Assembly: GCA_028691715.1 (NCBI GenBank)
Contig: JAQUYR010000006.1
Location: forward strand, 1-34,630
Length of the DNA: 34,630 nucleotides
From: Bacilli bacterium
Lineage (GTDB): Bacteria; Bacillota_I; Bacilli_A; ML615J-28; CAG-698
Reading direction: 5' to 3'
The position numbers were made by a program, and so were the translations under genes. Positions 1 through 8,164 of this stretch are shown in pieces. The first letter of the stretch is position 1; each line of letters begins with the position of its first letter. The notes under the pieces are model-generated. The model had not been told where the DNA came from, ran no database searches, and was given only the letters and a program-made list of their open reading frames with translations.

Positions 1-42
1 CGACAAGCATTCCTCGCATATCAATATTACTTTTTCTCTCAT
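1..42 (-). CDS. rpmG: 50S ribosomal protein L33, N-terminal fragment cut by window edge
   Basis: Minus-strand ATG at 42 translates as MREKVILICEECLS, L33-like. It lies upstream of a SigH-like gene, as in the B. subtilis sigH-rpmGB order. Confidence 0.65.
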   Translation of the reverse strand, partial: MREKVILICEECLS

Positions 43-133
43 AGTCTACCCTTTCCAAAGCCATATATTATTTTATCAAAATATACCTTTTTTGTCAAGA
101 ATTAAATAGCCATTTTTCAAAAACCACACCTAA

Positions 134-667
134 TTATTTATTAGAGATATTACATCTAATCTTTTTTTTAGCTCGGTAAATGGCATTGTATATTTTTCTA
201 TCACTACATGAAAATTCTTTAGCGATTTCTAGAATATCTTTGTTCTCCTCAAACATCTTTTCAAAAACATTTTTTTCAAGTTTTGTTAGATTTCTCTTCA
301 GGTTATTATCAAATTCAAAAACTTCTTCTTCGCTTTGTTCTAGGAGATAATCAACATCTTCTTGAACACAAACATTATAAAAGTACTTACTCTCTTTATT
401 GAGAATTTCTTTTATCTTTCTTTGTAAAATTAAATCAAAATATTTATTAAAGCTCTTTCTTTCAAAAGTATCATATGTTTCAATAGCTATTTTCAACATA
501 ATCAATCCTTCTTGAAAAAAGTCATCAAAATTCTTATTTTTAATTCGAAAATCTCTAATTCTTGTTCTGATTAGAGGCTCGTATTTTTTAAACATTATTT
601 CCAATGCGTCATCGCTTTTTTCATTGATTAAATATAACAATTCGTAATCGTTATATTTATAAATCAT
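134..667 (-). CDS. sigH: RNA polymerase sigma-70 family factor, SigH-like
   Basis: Region 2-like FFQEGLIMLKIAIETYD and a C-terminal HTH (ILEIAKEFSCSDRKIYNAIYRAKKKI). Neighbours are rlmB/mrnC/cysS. Confidence 0.7.
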   Translation of the reverse strand: MIYKYNDYELLYLINEKSDDALEIMFKKYEPLIRTRIRDFRIKNKNFDDFFQEGLIMLKIAIETYDTFERKSFNKYFDLILQRKIKEILNKESKYFYNVCVQEDVDYLLEQSEEEVFEFDNNLKRNLTKLEKNVFEKMFEENKDILEIAKEFSCSDRKIYNAIYRAKKKIRCNISNK

Positions 668-668
668 A

Positions 669-1373
669 CTATCTTTGTTGTCTCCTTATTTCATAAATCA
701 TAATAGCAGCACTAGTAGAAGCATTAAGCGAATTTATCTTTCCTGTCATTGGGATTTCAACTAGAAAATCACATTCCTCTTTAACCAAACGTGAAATTCC
801 TTTTCCTTCAGAACCGATGACTAGAACAATCGGCATATCATATTTTATATCCCATATAGTTGTGCTCTTATCACTTCTTTCAGCGCCAACCACCCAGTAT
901 CCAGTTTTTTTTAAATCTTTAAGTGCCCTCGTCAAATTAGTAACTTCAACAACTTTGACATATTCAATAGCTCCAACTGAGACTTTTGCTACTGTACTGT
1001 TGAGTCTAACACTCCTATTCTTGGGTAAAATAACCCCATCGACATTGGTTGCTTCACAAGTCCTCAAAACTGCACCTAGATTGTGCGGATCCTCAAATCC
1101 ATCTAGAGCCAATATTAAAGCATTTCTTTCCTTATTTATAATATCATTCATCGCATAATATTTATAATCATCAACTAAGGCAACTACTCCCTGATGAAGT
1201 CCTGAAACTAGTTTGTTCATTTCTTCTTTCTTGATTATACGATACTTAATATTACTCTTTTTAGCAATTTCAATTATTGGAGAAGAGGAATCCAATAAAA
1301 ATAATTCCTCAATACCCTTTTCTTGTTTTAGTGCTTCTAAAACAACATTTTTTCCATATATATATTCACTCAT
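669..1373 (-). CDS. rlmB: 23S rRNA (guanosine-2'-O-)-methyltransferase RlmB, TrmH/SpoU family
   Basis: YGKNVVLEAL, LDGFEDPHNLGAVLRTCEA, VIGSEGKGISRLV, INSLNASTSAAIMIYE motifs. Start placed at ATG 1373 rather than 1385 from the RBS-like GAGGAT. Confidence 0.92.
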   Translation of the reverse strand: MSEYIYGKNVVLEALKQEKGIEELFLLDSSSPIIEIAKKSNIKYRIIKKEEMNKLVSGLHQGVVALVDDYKYYAMNDIINKERNALILALDGFEDPHNLGAVLRTCEATNVDGVILPKNRSVRLNSTVAKVSVGAIEYVKVVEVTNLTRALKDLKKTGYWVVGAERSDKSTTIWDIKYDMPIVLVIGSEGKGISRLVKEECDFLVEIPMTGKINSLNASTSAAIMIYEIRRQQR

Positions 1374-1758
1374 TGTTATCCTCAATTGTCCTTATTGCTA
1401 ATTTCATAATTTCTTCAAGCCTTGCTTTTTGCTCTGTTAAGTATAGGTATCCAATAAGAGCTTCAAATCCCGAACTATTCAGATATTCGCTCATTTTAAG
1501 ATTTTTTCGAACAGCTAAATAATTGTGATTTCTTCCACGCTTATATACCACCAGTTCTTCTGGAGTAAAAACATCCAATATTTTTTCAATAATTTTATTA
1601 TGACCACTAGCGCTAACATATTTTACTGCTTCTTTGTGCAAAGCATTTTGATTTGTTATTCCTTTGCCGAGTAAATATTCTCTAATATAGAGTTCATAAT
1701 AAGCATCGCCGATAAATGCGAGATTAGCTCCATTAAGTAAATCGGCTTTTATACTCAT
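1366..1758 (-). CDS. mrnC: Mini-ribonuclease III
   Basis: LAFIGDAYYELYIREYLL, HKEAVKYVSA, KRGRNHN, FEALIGYLYL. Overlaps cysS by 4 nt. Confidence 0.92.
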   Translation of the reverse strand: MSIKADLLNGANLAFIGDAYYELYIREYLLGKGITNQNALHKEAVKYVSASGHNKIIEKILDVFTPEELVVYKRGRNHNYLAVRKNLKMSEYLNSSGFEALIGYLYLTEQKARLEEIMKLAIRTIEDNNE

Positions 1759-3110
1759 AGCAATATTCCTTTATCAGCTATTTGTTTTCGTAAATTATCA
1801 GCTAAAACAAAATCTTTGCTCTTTCGCGCTTGTTGCCATTTTTCTACTAATTCTTTTTCATCATCTGATAGTCTGTTGATGGCGATATCCATTCCCAGAA
1901 CCCACAAAAAATCTTCAAGTATTTTCAAAGCTTGCTTAAGGACATCCATCTCCCCTTGATTATTTCTGATTAAATTGTTGATATGCTTTGTGGCCTTAAA
2001 AATTGCAGTGATAGCATTAGCTGTATTAAAATCATCGCTCATAGCTTCATCAAATTCCTTTTTTATGCCCAGTAATTCTTGATCTTTTATCCCATTTAAT
2101 GGCTTCATATCATCACATTCTAAGTCTATTTTTCTAAATAGGCTAATAAACGCCCGATTGATTTTTTCAAAATCAGTTGTTGCTTGAGCTAATAATTCGT
2201 CTCTATAATCAAGAGGCTGGCGATACGGAACATTCAAAATTAATAACCGATAAACCTGATAGCTAGTCCTATTTAATAATTCGTCTGCCCAAATAACATT
2301 TCCCAATGACTTGCTCATTTTCTCACCACCCATATCTATACGACCATTGTGCATCCAGTAATGGGCAATACTATGATTATGAGCACAAATTGATTGAGCA
2401 ATCTCATTATCGTGGTGAGGAAATTTAAGTTCTAAACCTCCTCCATGGATATCTATCGGTCCTTTAAAGATGTTATCAATCATTACAACACATTCAGTGT
2501 GCCATCCGGGACGGCCCTCACTCCATGGTGATTTCCATTTAATTCCTTCTTCAGTTTTTTTCCAAAGAGTAAAATCAATGGGATTATGTTTCTTTTCATT
2601 TGGATCAATTCGAGCACCATTGATCAAATTTTCAATTGTTTGACCACTAAGCCTTCCATATTCGCTGATCTTTGCTACATCAAAATAAACATCACCATCA
2701 ATTACATATGCTCCATCTTTTTTAACCAATAAATCGATAAATTCCACAATTTTATCAATGTTCTCAGTTACTTTAGGATTGGCATCATGAGGAAGGCAGT
2801 TTAATTTTCTATATGTCTCCTTAATAGCTTTAATATATCTTTCACTAATCTCAGTCTCAGAAACATTTTCTTGTTTAGCTTTAGCAATAATTTTATCATC
2901 TATGTCAGTAAAATTTGAAACATATTTAACTTTATATCCCATATATTTAAAAAACCTAGCAACAGTATCAAAAAAGATAACCGGTCTTGAATTTCCAATA
3001 TGGATATAATTATAGACTGTTGAGCCACAGACATACATTGAAACTTCATTTTTATGAATCGGTATAAAGTCCTCTATTTTATTTGTTAAAGAATTGTATA
3101 TTTTAATCAT
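1755..3110 (-). CDS. cysS: Cysteinyl-tRNA synthetase
   Basis: MYVCGSTVYNYIHIGNSRP (HIGH), GRPGWHTECVVM, GGGLELKFPHHDNEIAQS, EKMSKSLGNV (KMSKS). Confidence 0.97.
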   Translation of the reverse strand: MIKIYNSLTNKIEDFIPIHKNEVSMYVCGSTVYNYIHIGNSRPVIFFDTVARFFKYMGYKVKYVSNFTDIDDKIIAKAKQENVSETEISERYIKAIKETYRKLNCLPHDANPKVTENIDKIVEFIDLLVKKDGAYVIDGDVYFDVAKISEYGRLSGQTIENLINGARIDPNEKKHNPIDFTLWKKTEEGIKWKSPWSEGRPGWHTECVVMIDNIFKGPIDIHGGGLELKFPHHDNEIAQSICAHNHSIAHYWMHNGRIDMGGEKMSKSLGNVIWADELLNRTSYQVYRLLILNVPYRQPLDYRDELLAQATTDFEKINRAFISLFRKIDLECDDMKPLNGIKDQELLGIKKEFDEAMSDDFNTANAITAIFKATKHINNLIRNNQGEMDVLKQALKILEDFLWVLGMDIAINRLSDDEKELVEKWQQARKSKDFVLADNLRKQIADKGILL

Positions 3111-3146
3111 GTTTTTCACTCCAATTCAACATTTTTACACATAATT

Positions 3147-3175
3147 ATTATATAAGAAATGGCGACTATTGTAAA
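3147..3175 (-). promoter_or_regulatory. Putative sigma-A promoter of cysS operon
   Basis: Minus strand TTTACA - 17 nt - TATAAT, about 40 nt upstream of the cysS start. Confidence 0.7.
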
Positions 3176-3200
3176 GCGATAATATTTTTTTTCAAAGAAT

Positions 3201-3236
3201 AAAACAAAAACAAACTATTGCTAGTTTGTTTTAAAT
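3201..3236 (-). terminator. Rho-independent terminator after histidine kinase
   Basis: Inverted repeat CAAACTA..TAGTTTG followed by a U-rich tract on the minus strand. Confidence 0.7.
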
Positions 3237-4640
3237 AACTTTTTGCTTTTTAGGAATGATAATAGTAAATTTTGTCCCTTTGGGTTCATTATGATTAACA
3301 AAAATTTTCCCAAAATGATCCTTGACGATCACTTTTGCAATTGCCAGTCCTAAACCATTTCCACCAGTTTCACGGCTTCTCGCTTTATCTTCGCGATAGA
3401 ACCTTTCAAACATTTTCTTCTTTGTTTCCTCACTGATACCTATTCCAGTATCAGCAATATCAATAGTAAATTCACTATTATTTGTTGTTAAGCTGATAGT
3501 AATACTATCGCCTTCATTAGTATATCTCAAGGCATTATCAAGAATGATTACCAGTAATTGAACTATCTTATTATGATCCACATTTGCTTGAACATTTTCC
3601 AGATTTAAAATAAATTCCTTCTTTTGAATTTCAGCAAGTTCTTTAAATATTGATGAAGTCTCCTGAATTAGTTCTTTGATGTCTGTTACCTCATAATTCA
3701 TAACTTCACGGTTACCATCACTCTTTGCAAGCTGTAATAAATCGGTTGTCAATTTGCTCAACCTTGAAATCTCCTTTAGCGATACCGCAATATCTTCTGA
3801 GACATCATAAACTGTTTGCTCCGATTTTGTTAAGGTGTTTTCAAGTTTGCTCTGAATAATAGAAAGCGGTGTTCGAAGTTCATGAGAGGCATCACTGACA
3901 AAAGTCATTTGCTTATTCAACGATTCAACAATTGGTTTTATGGAGTTCATACTAAGTATTATGCTAGCAAAGGCACCAGCAATAATCATCATGATTGCTG
4001 AAGCAATGTATATTTTTATTATTTCATCACGCGAATTAATCTCACCATTGACCATTACCAGTATTTTAACATACCTGACAAGAGGGACATCAAGGTTTTG
4101 CATCTCAAAGGATAATGTTAAGAAGGTGTATTCCTGATCTCCAGTTGTTACAGTTGCAAATTCCTCAAATTTATCCAGACTATTAAAATCAATCTGAAAA
4201 ATATCATTTGACTCTGCTTCCTGAACTTTTAAAATATATTCATTCCACAATTCCTCATTGACATCCCATCCTGGATAACCAAAGGAATCATTAATATTCG
4301 CATATTTATCGTAATCTTCAATTAAGTAAGCCAAAAAACTATTAGTGTAATATCTAAACTGACCATCATCAGTATAGAATATCATTAACATACGAGCATT
4401 GTTGCTCCCCCGGATGATTAATCTATCTGTCTCAGCGGAGTATTGGATATTATTCTTAACTATCTCTTCAGTTTCTAGCATATCATTCTTAATATCACGA
4501 AAGAATGTTTGATTAATCAAAGTGGTAGCTAAAACCCCAAGCAAGACAAAAATAGTAAAAAAGGCAATTAAATTAAATAATATCAGTTCATAATATTGAC
4601 TCTTTATAAATTTTTTTTCTGAATTATTTCTCTTTTTCAC
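3231..4640 (-). CDS. Membrane sensor histidine kinase
   Basis: Two TM segments, DHp box SDASHELRTPLSII, N box LDNALRYT, DTGIGI, GGNGLGLAIAKVIV. Confidence 0.93.
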   Translation of the reverse strand: MKKRNNSEKKFIKSQYYELILFNLIAFFTIFVLLGVLATTLINQTFFRDIKNDMLETEEIVKNNIQYSAETDRLIIRGSNNARMLMIFYTDDGQFRYYTNSFLAYLIEDYDKYANINDSFGYPGWDVNEELWNEYILKVQEAESNDIFQIDFNSLDKFEEFATVTTGDQEYTFLTLSFEMQNLDVPLVRYVKILVMVNGEINSRDEIIKIYIASAIMMIIAGAFASIILSMNSIKPIVESLNKQMTFVSDASHELRTPLSIIQSKLENTLTKSEQTVYDVSEDIAVSLKEISRLSKLTTDLLQLAKSDGNREVMNYEVTDIKELIQETSSIFKELAEIQKKEFILNLENVQANVDHNKIVQLLVIILDNALRYTNEGDSITISLTTNNSEFTIDIADTGIGISEETKKKMFERFYREDKARSRETGGNGLGLAIAKVIVKDHFGKIFVNHNEPKGTKFTIIIPKKQKVI

Positions 4641-5298
4641 TCCACATATACCCTACATTTCTTAAAGTTTTTAGATAAATATTATAATCGTACTCTTTTA
4701 GCACTTTTCTAAGATTGGATACATATACTTCAACTACGCTCCAAATGGTGTCGGAATCAAATCCCCATATCCTGTTAAACAATTGCTCTTTGGGGATTAT
4801 TATTTCCTTATTTCTGACTAAATATTCTAAAATATCATACATTTTTCCAAATACTTCTAGTTTATCTCCATTAATTGACACTGTTTTATGTATGATATCA
4901 AATTTCATATCCTTAAAAACTAGTTGTAAGCCTTGAAAATTATTATTATATCTTCTAATTAAAGCTTCAGTCCTCGCTAACAATTCATCACGAAAAAAGG
5001 GCTTGGTCATATAATCATCCGCTCCAAGCTTTAGCCCCCTAACTTTATCATTCACTGTATCTTTAGCAGTCAACATTAGCACAGGACAATTGCTAAACTT
5101 GCGTATCTTATCAAGAATTGTAAACCCATCAACATATGGTAACATAACATCTAAGATAATCAGATCGTATATATCTTGTTCAGCCTGAAATAATGCCTCT
5201 TCTCCATCATAGACAGCGTCAACTTCAGCTAAATTTTTTAACATCTCACAAATACTATTGTTTAGATTTTTATCATCTTCAACTACTAAGATTTTCAT
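4624..5298 (-). CDS. OmpR/PhoB-family response regulator
   Basis: ILVVEDD..., phosphoacceptor LIILDVMLPYVDG, LMLTAKD, LGADDYMTKPF, winged-helix C-terminus. Start trimmed to ATG 5298. Confidence 0.93.
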   Translation of the reverse strand: MKILVVEDDKNLNNSICEMLKNLAEVDAVYDGEEALFQAEQDIYDLIILDVMLPYVDGFTILDKIRKFSNCPVLMLTAKDTVNDKVRGLKLGADDYMTKPFFRDELLARTEALIRRYNNNFQGLQLVFKDMKFDIIHKTVSINGDKLEVFGKMYDILEYLVRNKEIIIPKEQLFNRIWGFDSDTIWSVVEVYVSNLRKVLKEYDYNIYLKTLRNVGYMWSEKEK

Positions 5299-5353
5299 AA
5301 AAATCACCTCTACCTAATATTATACAACAAATCCTTAATTAATTCTTAAAAAA

Positions 5354-5380
5354 TTAAAAAAAGCAAGCATATAGCTTGCT
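5354..5380 (-). terminator. Terminator after rpsI
   Basis: AGCAAGC-ATATA-GCTTGCT hairpin followed by a T run on the minus strand. Confidence 0.8.
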
Positions 5381-5387
5381 AAATATA

Positions 5388-5780
5388 CTAACGTTTTGAA
5401 AATTGCGGAGCTCTTCTTGCACCTTTAAGGCCATATTTCTTACGCTCTTTCGCACGAGGATCACGAGTAACCATACCAGCTTTTTTAAGAACTGGTCTAA
5501 AATCAGCGTTAACTTCCATTAATGCTCTTGTGATTCCATGACGAATAGCACCTGCTTGACCTACAATACCACCACCATTAACATTAACGAATACATCATA
5601 ACTAGTTACTGTGTTTGTTAAAGAAAGGGGTTGTAAAACATCTAATCTAACAGCTGCAGAAGGAATATAATCAGCAAATTCGCGCTTATTAATCATTATT
5701 TTTCCACTGCCGGGAACTAAACGAACTCGGGCTATAGAACTTTTACGTCTACCTGTACCATAATATTGAACTTGTGCCAT
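5388..5780 (-). CDS. rpsI: 30S ribosomal protein S9
   Basis: [23 protein letters not shown]... and C-terminal [10 protein letters not shown]. Confidence 0.98.
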   Translation of the reverse strand: MAQVQYYGTGRRKSSIARVRLVPGSGKIMINKREFADYIPSAAVRLDVLQPLSLTNTVTSYDVFVNVNGGGIVGQAGAIRHGITRALMEVNADFRPVLKKAGMVTRDPRAKERKKYGLKGARRAPQFSKR

Positions 5781-5794
5781 AATTTTTCTTCCTC

Positions 5795-6232
5795 CTAGCC
5801 CTTAAGATTATAAACTTCTGGTTTTTGTGCTTGATGTGGATGTTCAGGCCCAACATAAACAAAAAGTTTTCTATACATATCATCACCTAATTTTGTTTTA
5901 GGTAACATTCCTCTAATTGATGTTTCAAGAACCTTTTGAGGTTGTAATTCTAACATTCTCTTTGCAGTTCTGCTCTTTAAACCACCAGGATATCCTGAAT
6001 GGCGATAATACATTTTGTCATCTAATTTACTTCCTGTTAAAGCTACTTTTTCAGCATTAACAATGATAACATAATCACCACAATCAACATGTGGTGTAAA
6101 AGTTGGTTTATGTTTACCTCTAAGTAGCACAGCAACTTCAGTAGATAAACGACCTAAAACTAAATCTGTAGCATCAACAACAAACCATTTTCTTTCAATT
6201 GTCTGTTCATTTGCCATATAACTTTTATTCAT
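5795..6232 (-). CDS. rplM: 50S ribosomal protein L13
   Basis: [49 protein letters not shown]. Confidence 0.98.
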   Translation of the reverse strand: MNKSYMANEQTIERKWFVVDATDLVLGRLSTEVAVLLRGKHKPTFTPHVDCGDYVIIVNAEKVALTGSKLDDKMYYRHSGYPGGLKSRTAKRMLELQPQKVLETSIRGMLPKTKLGDDMYRKLFVYVGPEHPHQAQKPEVYNLKG

Positions 6233-6318
6233 ATTTTCCTCCTAGGTTTTGGTAACTAATTGAATTGTGGTTATTCAATTACAGAGGGCTCTTTTTATTG
6301 TGGGAAATAAAATATACC
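6233..6318 (-). promoter_or_regulatory. Candidate L13-type ribosomal protein leader RNA
   Basis: About 85-nt leader between the promoter and rplM with a perfect 9-bp hairpin TAATTGAAT-AACCACA-ATTCAATTA (6259-6283), an AGAG-CC-CTCT element and GGTTACCAAAACC-like sequence before AGGAGG. Confidence 0.5.
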
Positions 6319-6324
6319 TCACAT

Positions 6325-6353
6325 ATAATACTATATTTGATGCTTTTTGTCAA
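6325..6353 (-). promoter_or_regulatory. Sigma-A promoter of rplM-rpsI
   Basis: TTGACA - 17 nt - TATTAT on the minus strand. Confidence 0.8.
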
Positions 6354-6488
6354 GAAAATTCATTATTTTTTGCTTTTTAAACTTATAATTGTTAACTACT
6401 TATTTACTGATTGATATTTACATTTTCTTGTTTAAGAATAGTAATAACTTTTTGAATTTTATTATAATCAATTAAATCTCTTAAAAAA

Positions 6489-6812
6489 TTATCCCAATTT
6501 ATTATATTTTTTACTGTTATCCTTAGCCAATAAAATAGGATATTTTGTAGCATTTTTAGCCATTTTAGTTGTTATTATTTCCTCAATATTCAGATTATAT
6601 TTTTCTGCTATTTGAATTCCATAGATAAAGACATCAGCAAGTTCTTCTGCCAATCTCTCAACGCTTTCAACATCATCGCTCCATTGATATAATTCTAAAA
6701 GTTCGCTAGCTTCCAGTACTAAAGACTTTGCAAGATTACTACCTGTATGAAATTTTTCCCAATTTCTTTCTTTTACAAAGCTATTAATCAAATCAATAAT
6801 TTTTTCATTCAT
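6489..6812 (-). CDS. MazG-like nucleotide pyrophosphohydrolase
   Basis: NLAKSLVLEASELLELYQW...LAEELADVFIYGIQIAEK: E-x2-E and E-x2-D helices of the all-alpha NTP-PPase/dCTPase family. Confidence 0.85.
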   Translation of the reverse strand: MNEKIIDLINSFVKERNWEKFHTGSNLAKSLVLEASELLELYQWSDDVESVERLAEELADVFIYGIQIAEKYNLNIEEIITTKMAKNATKYPILLAKDNSKKYNKLG

Positions 6813-7168
6813 TTTCTCACTAAAATTCCTTTCATGTAGTCATCTTGATTATGAAATTCATATATCTTTCGAATTTCATCATCGGTACAGCCAATCAATA
6901 TCTTGATTTCTGAATCTCTTTTTAATAAATCAACTGTGCAGATTATTCCCCTTATGTCCTTTTTAAGACTACCAACCCAAACGTCTATTCCTCCACCATC
7001 CATGGATTTTGTATTTTCTAAATATCCATAATCCAGTGGATAAATTATGTTTGAATACTTAGGGTGATGAGTTCCTCTTGGTCTATCGATTATAATTTTA
7101 GAAGATAATAATAATTCATCAAGTTTTTCCCAAAATTGTTGACTCATTTCTGTAGATTCATTTTTCAT
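6809..7168 (-). CDS. Short inorganic-pyrophosphatase-like protein (family I-like)
   Basis: NIIYPLDYGYLENTKSMDGGGIDVWVG resembles the YPxNYGYI...DGDPVDVLV signature of family I PPase. Confidence 0.7.
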   Translation of the reverse strand: MKNESTEMSQQFWEKLDELLLSSKIIIDRPRGTHHPKYSNIIYPLDYGYLENTKSMDGGGIDVWVGSLKKDIRGIICTVDLLKRDSEIKILIGCTDDEIRKIYEFHNQDDYMKGILVRK

Positions 7169-7207
7169 AAAATATCTCCTTACTGCATATTATAACATTA
7201 GGCTGCT

Positions 7208-7230
7208 AAAAAGGCCACCTGAGCGTGGCC
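7208..7230 (-). terminator. Terminator after YitT gene
   Basis: GGCCACGCTCAGGTGGCC hairpin followed by TTTTT on the minus strand. Confidence 0.85.
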
Positions 7231-7244
7231 AACAATCATTATTA

Positions 7245-8156
7245 CTAGGCAATAACATTTCGATGAAATAATCCGTAGACTTGTTTTACTCCTGTATAAG
7301 TAATAAAACATGTAGGATCAATTTTCTTCGCAATATTTTTATATTCTTCTGCTTCATAACTTGAAACAACGGTTTCAAGAACGTATTTAGTCTTGTTTGT
7401 ATATGCGCCAACTGCTGTATAAATAGTAATTCCATGATTGAATTTATTAATTAAAGCCTCGCGCATTCTATTTTTCTCTTCAGTAACTATTTTCACACTC
7501 ATATATTTATAAATAGTATGAACTTTGTCAAGAACCAGTATACTAATGATTAGGCGAATGATTGTGTACACTGCAGTTTCTAGGGTACCAACAATACCGG
7601 CGACAATTATTACCACTAAATCTACACTTAAAGAAAATTTTGTAAAAGGAATATTTTTTTTAAGTGAAACATATTGGCTAATAATATCCATACCACCTGT
7701 TGATGAACCAGCCCTTAAAGCAATTCCACAACCAAGTCCAGTCAATAGACCTCCTAAGATTGAAAGGAGTATTTTATCACCTACCATAGATTGAAAAGGA
7801 TTAATTCCAAAGTTAGTGTTTAAATATTCCAGTAAAGCAATGAAAATAACCTGCATCACAATCGAAGCTACACTTAGAATAGCAAATCTTTTACTTACTC
7901 CCCTATAACCGATTAAAAATAAAGGTATATTCAAAAGAGCAATAAAAATACTCTTAAATCCAGGCATCTGTTTCCCAAAAACATTAACAGCTATCGTTTC
8001 AATTATTTGAGATATTCCTGTTACTCCACCAGCATAAAAAGAACCTAAATCCAATATCCAGACAACACCAAGACAATATATCAGTGTTCCAACAAACATT
8101 CCTAATACTACGGATACATTACGTTTTTTAAAAAAACTAATAACGCTGTTCATCAT
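7245..8156 (-). CDS. YitT family membrane protein (DUF161/DUF2179 architecture)
   Basis: Multi-TM N-terminus with GSFYAGGVTGISQI and RAGSSTGGMDII; soluble C-terminus YTAVGAYTNKTKYVLETVVSSYE. Confidence 0.88.
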   Translation of the reverse strand: MMNSVISFFKKRNVSVVLGMFVGTLIYCLGVVWILDLGSFYAGGVTGISQIIETIAVNVFGKQMPGFKSIFIALLNIPLFLIGYRGVSKRFAILSVASIVMQVIFIALLEYLNTNFGINPFQSMVGDKILLSILGGLLTGLGCGIALRAGSSTGGMDIISQYVSLKKNIPFTKFSLSVDLVVIIVAGIVGTLETAVYTIIRLIISILVLDKVHTIYKYMSVKIVTEEKNRMREALINKFNHGITIYTAVGAYTNKTKYVLETVVSSYEAEEYKNIAKKIDPTCFITYTGVKQVYGLFHRNVIA

Positions 8157-8164
8157 TTTACCTT

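Noticed and set aside
817-1158. 113-aa plus-strand ORF opposite rlmB
   Set aside because: Antisense to a clear rlmB coding sequence, no RBS or domain evidence.
3111-3180. Possible T-box or riboswitch upstream of cysS
   Set aside because: The promoter lies only about 40 nt from the start codon, leaving no room for a T-box leader.
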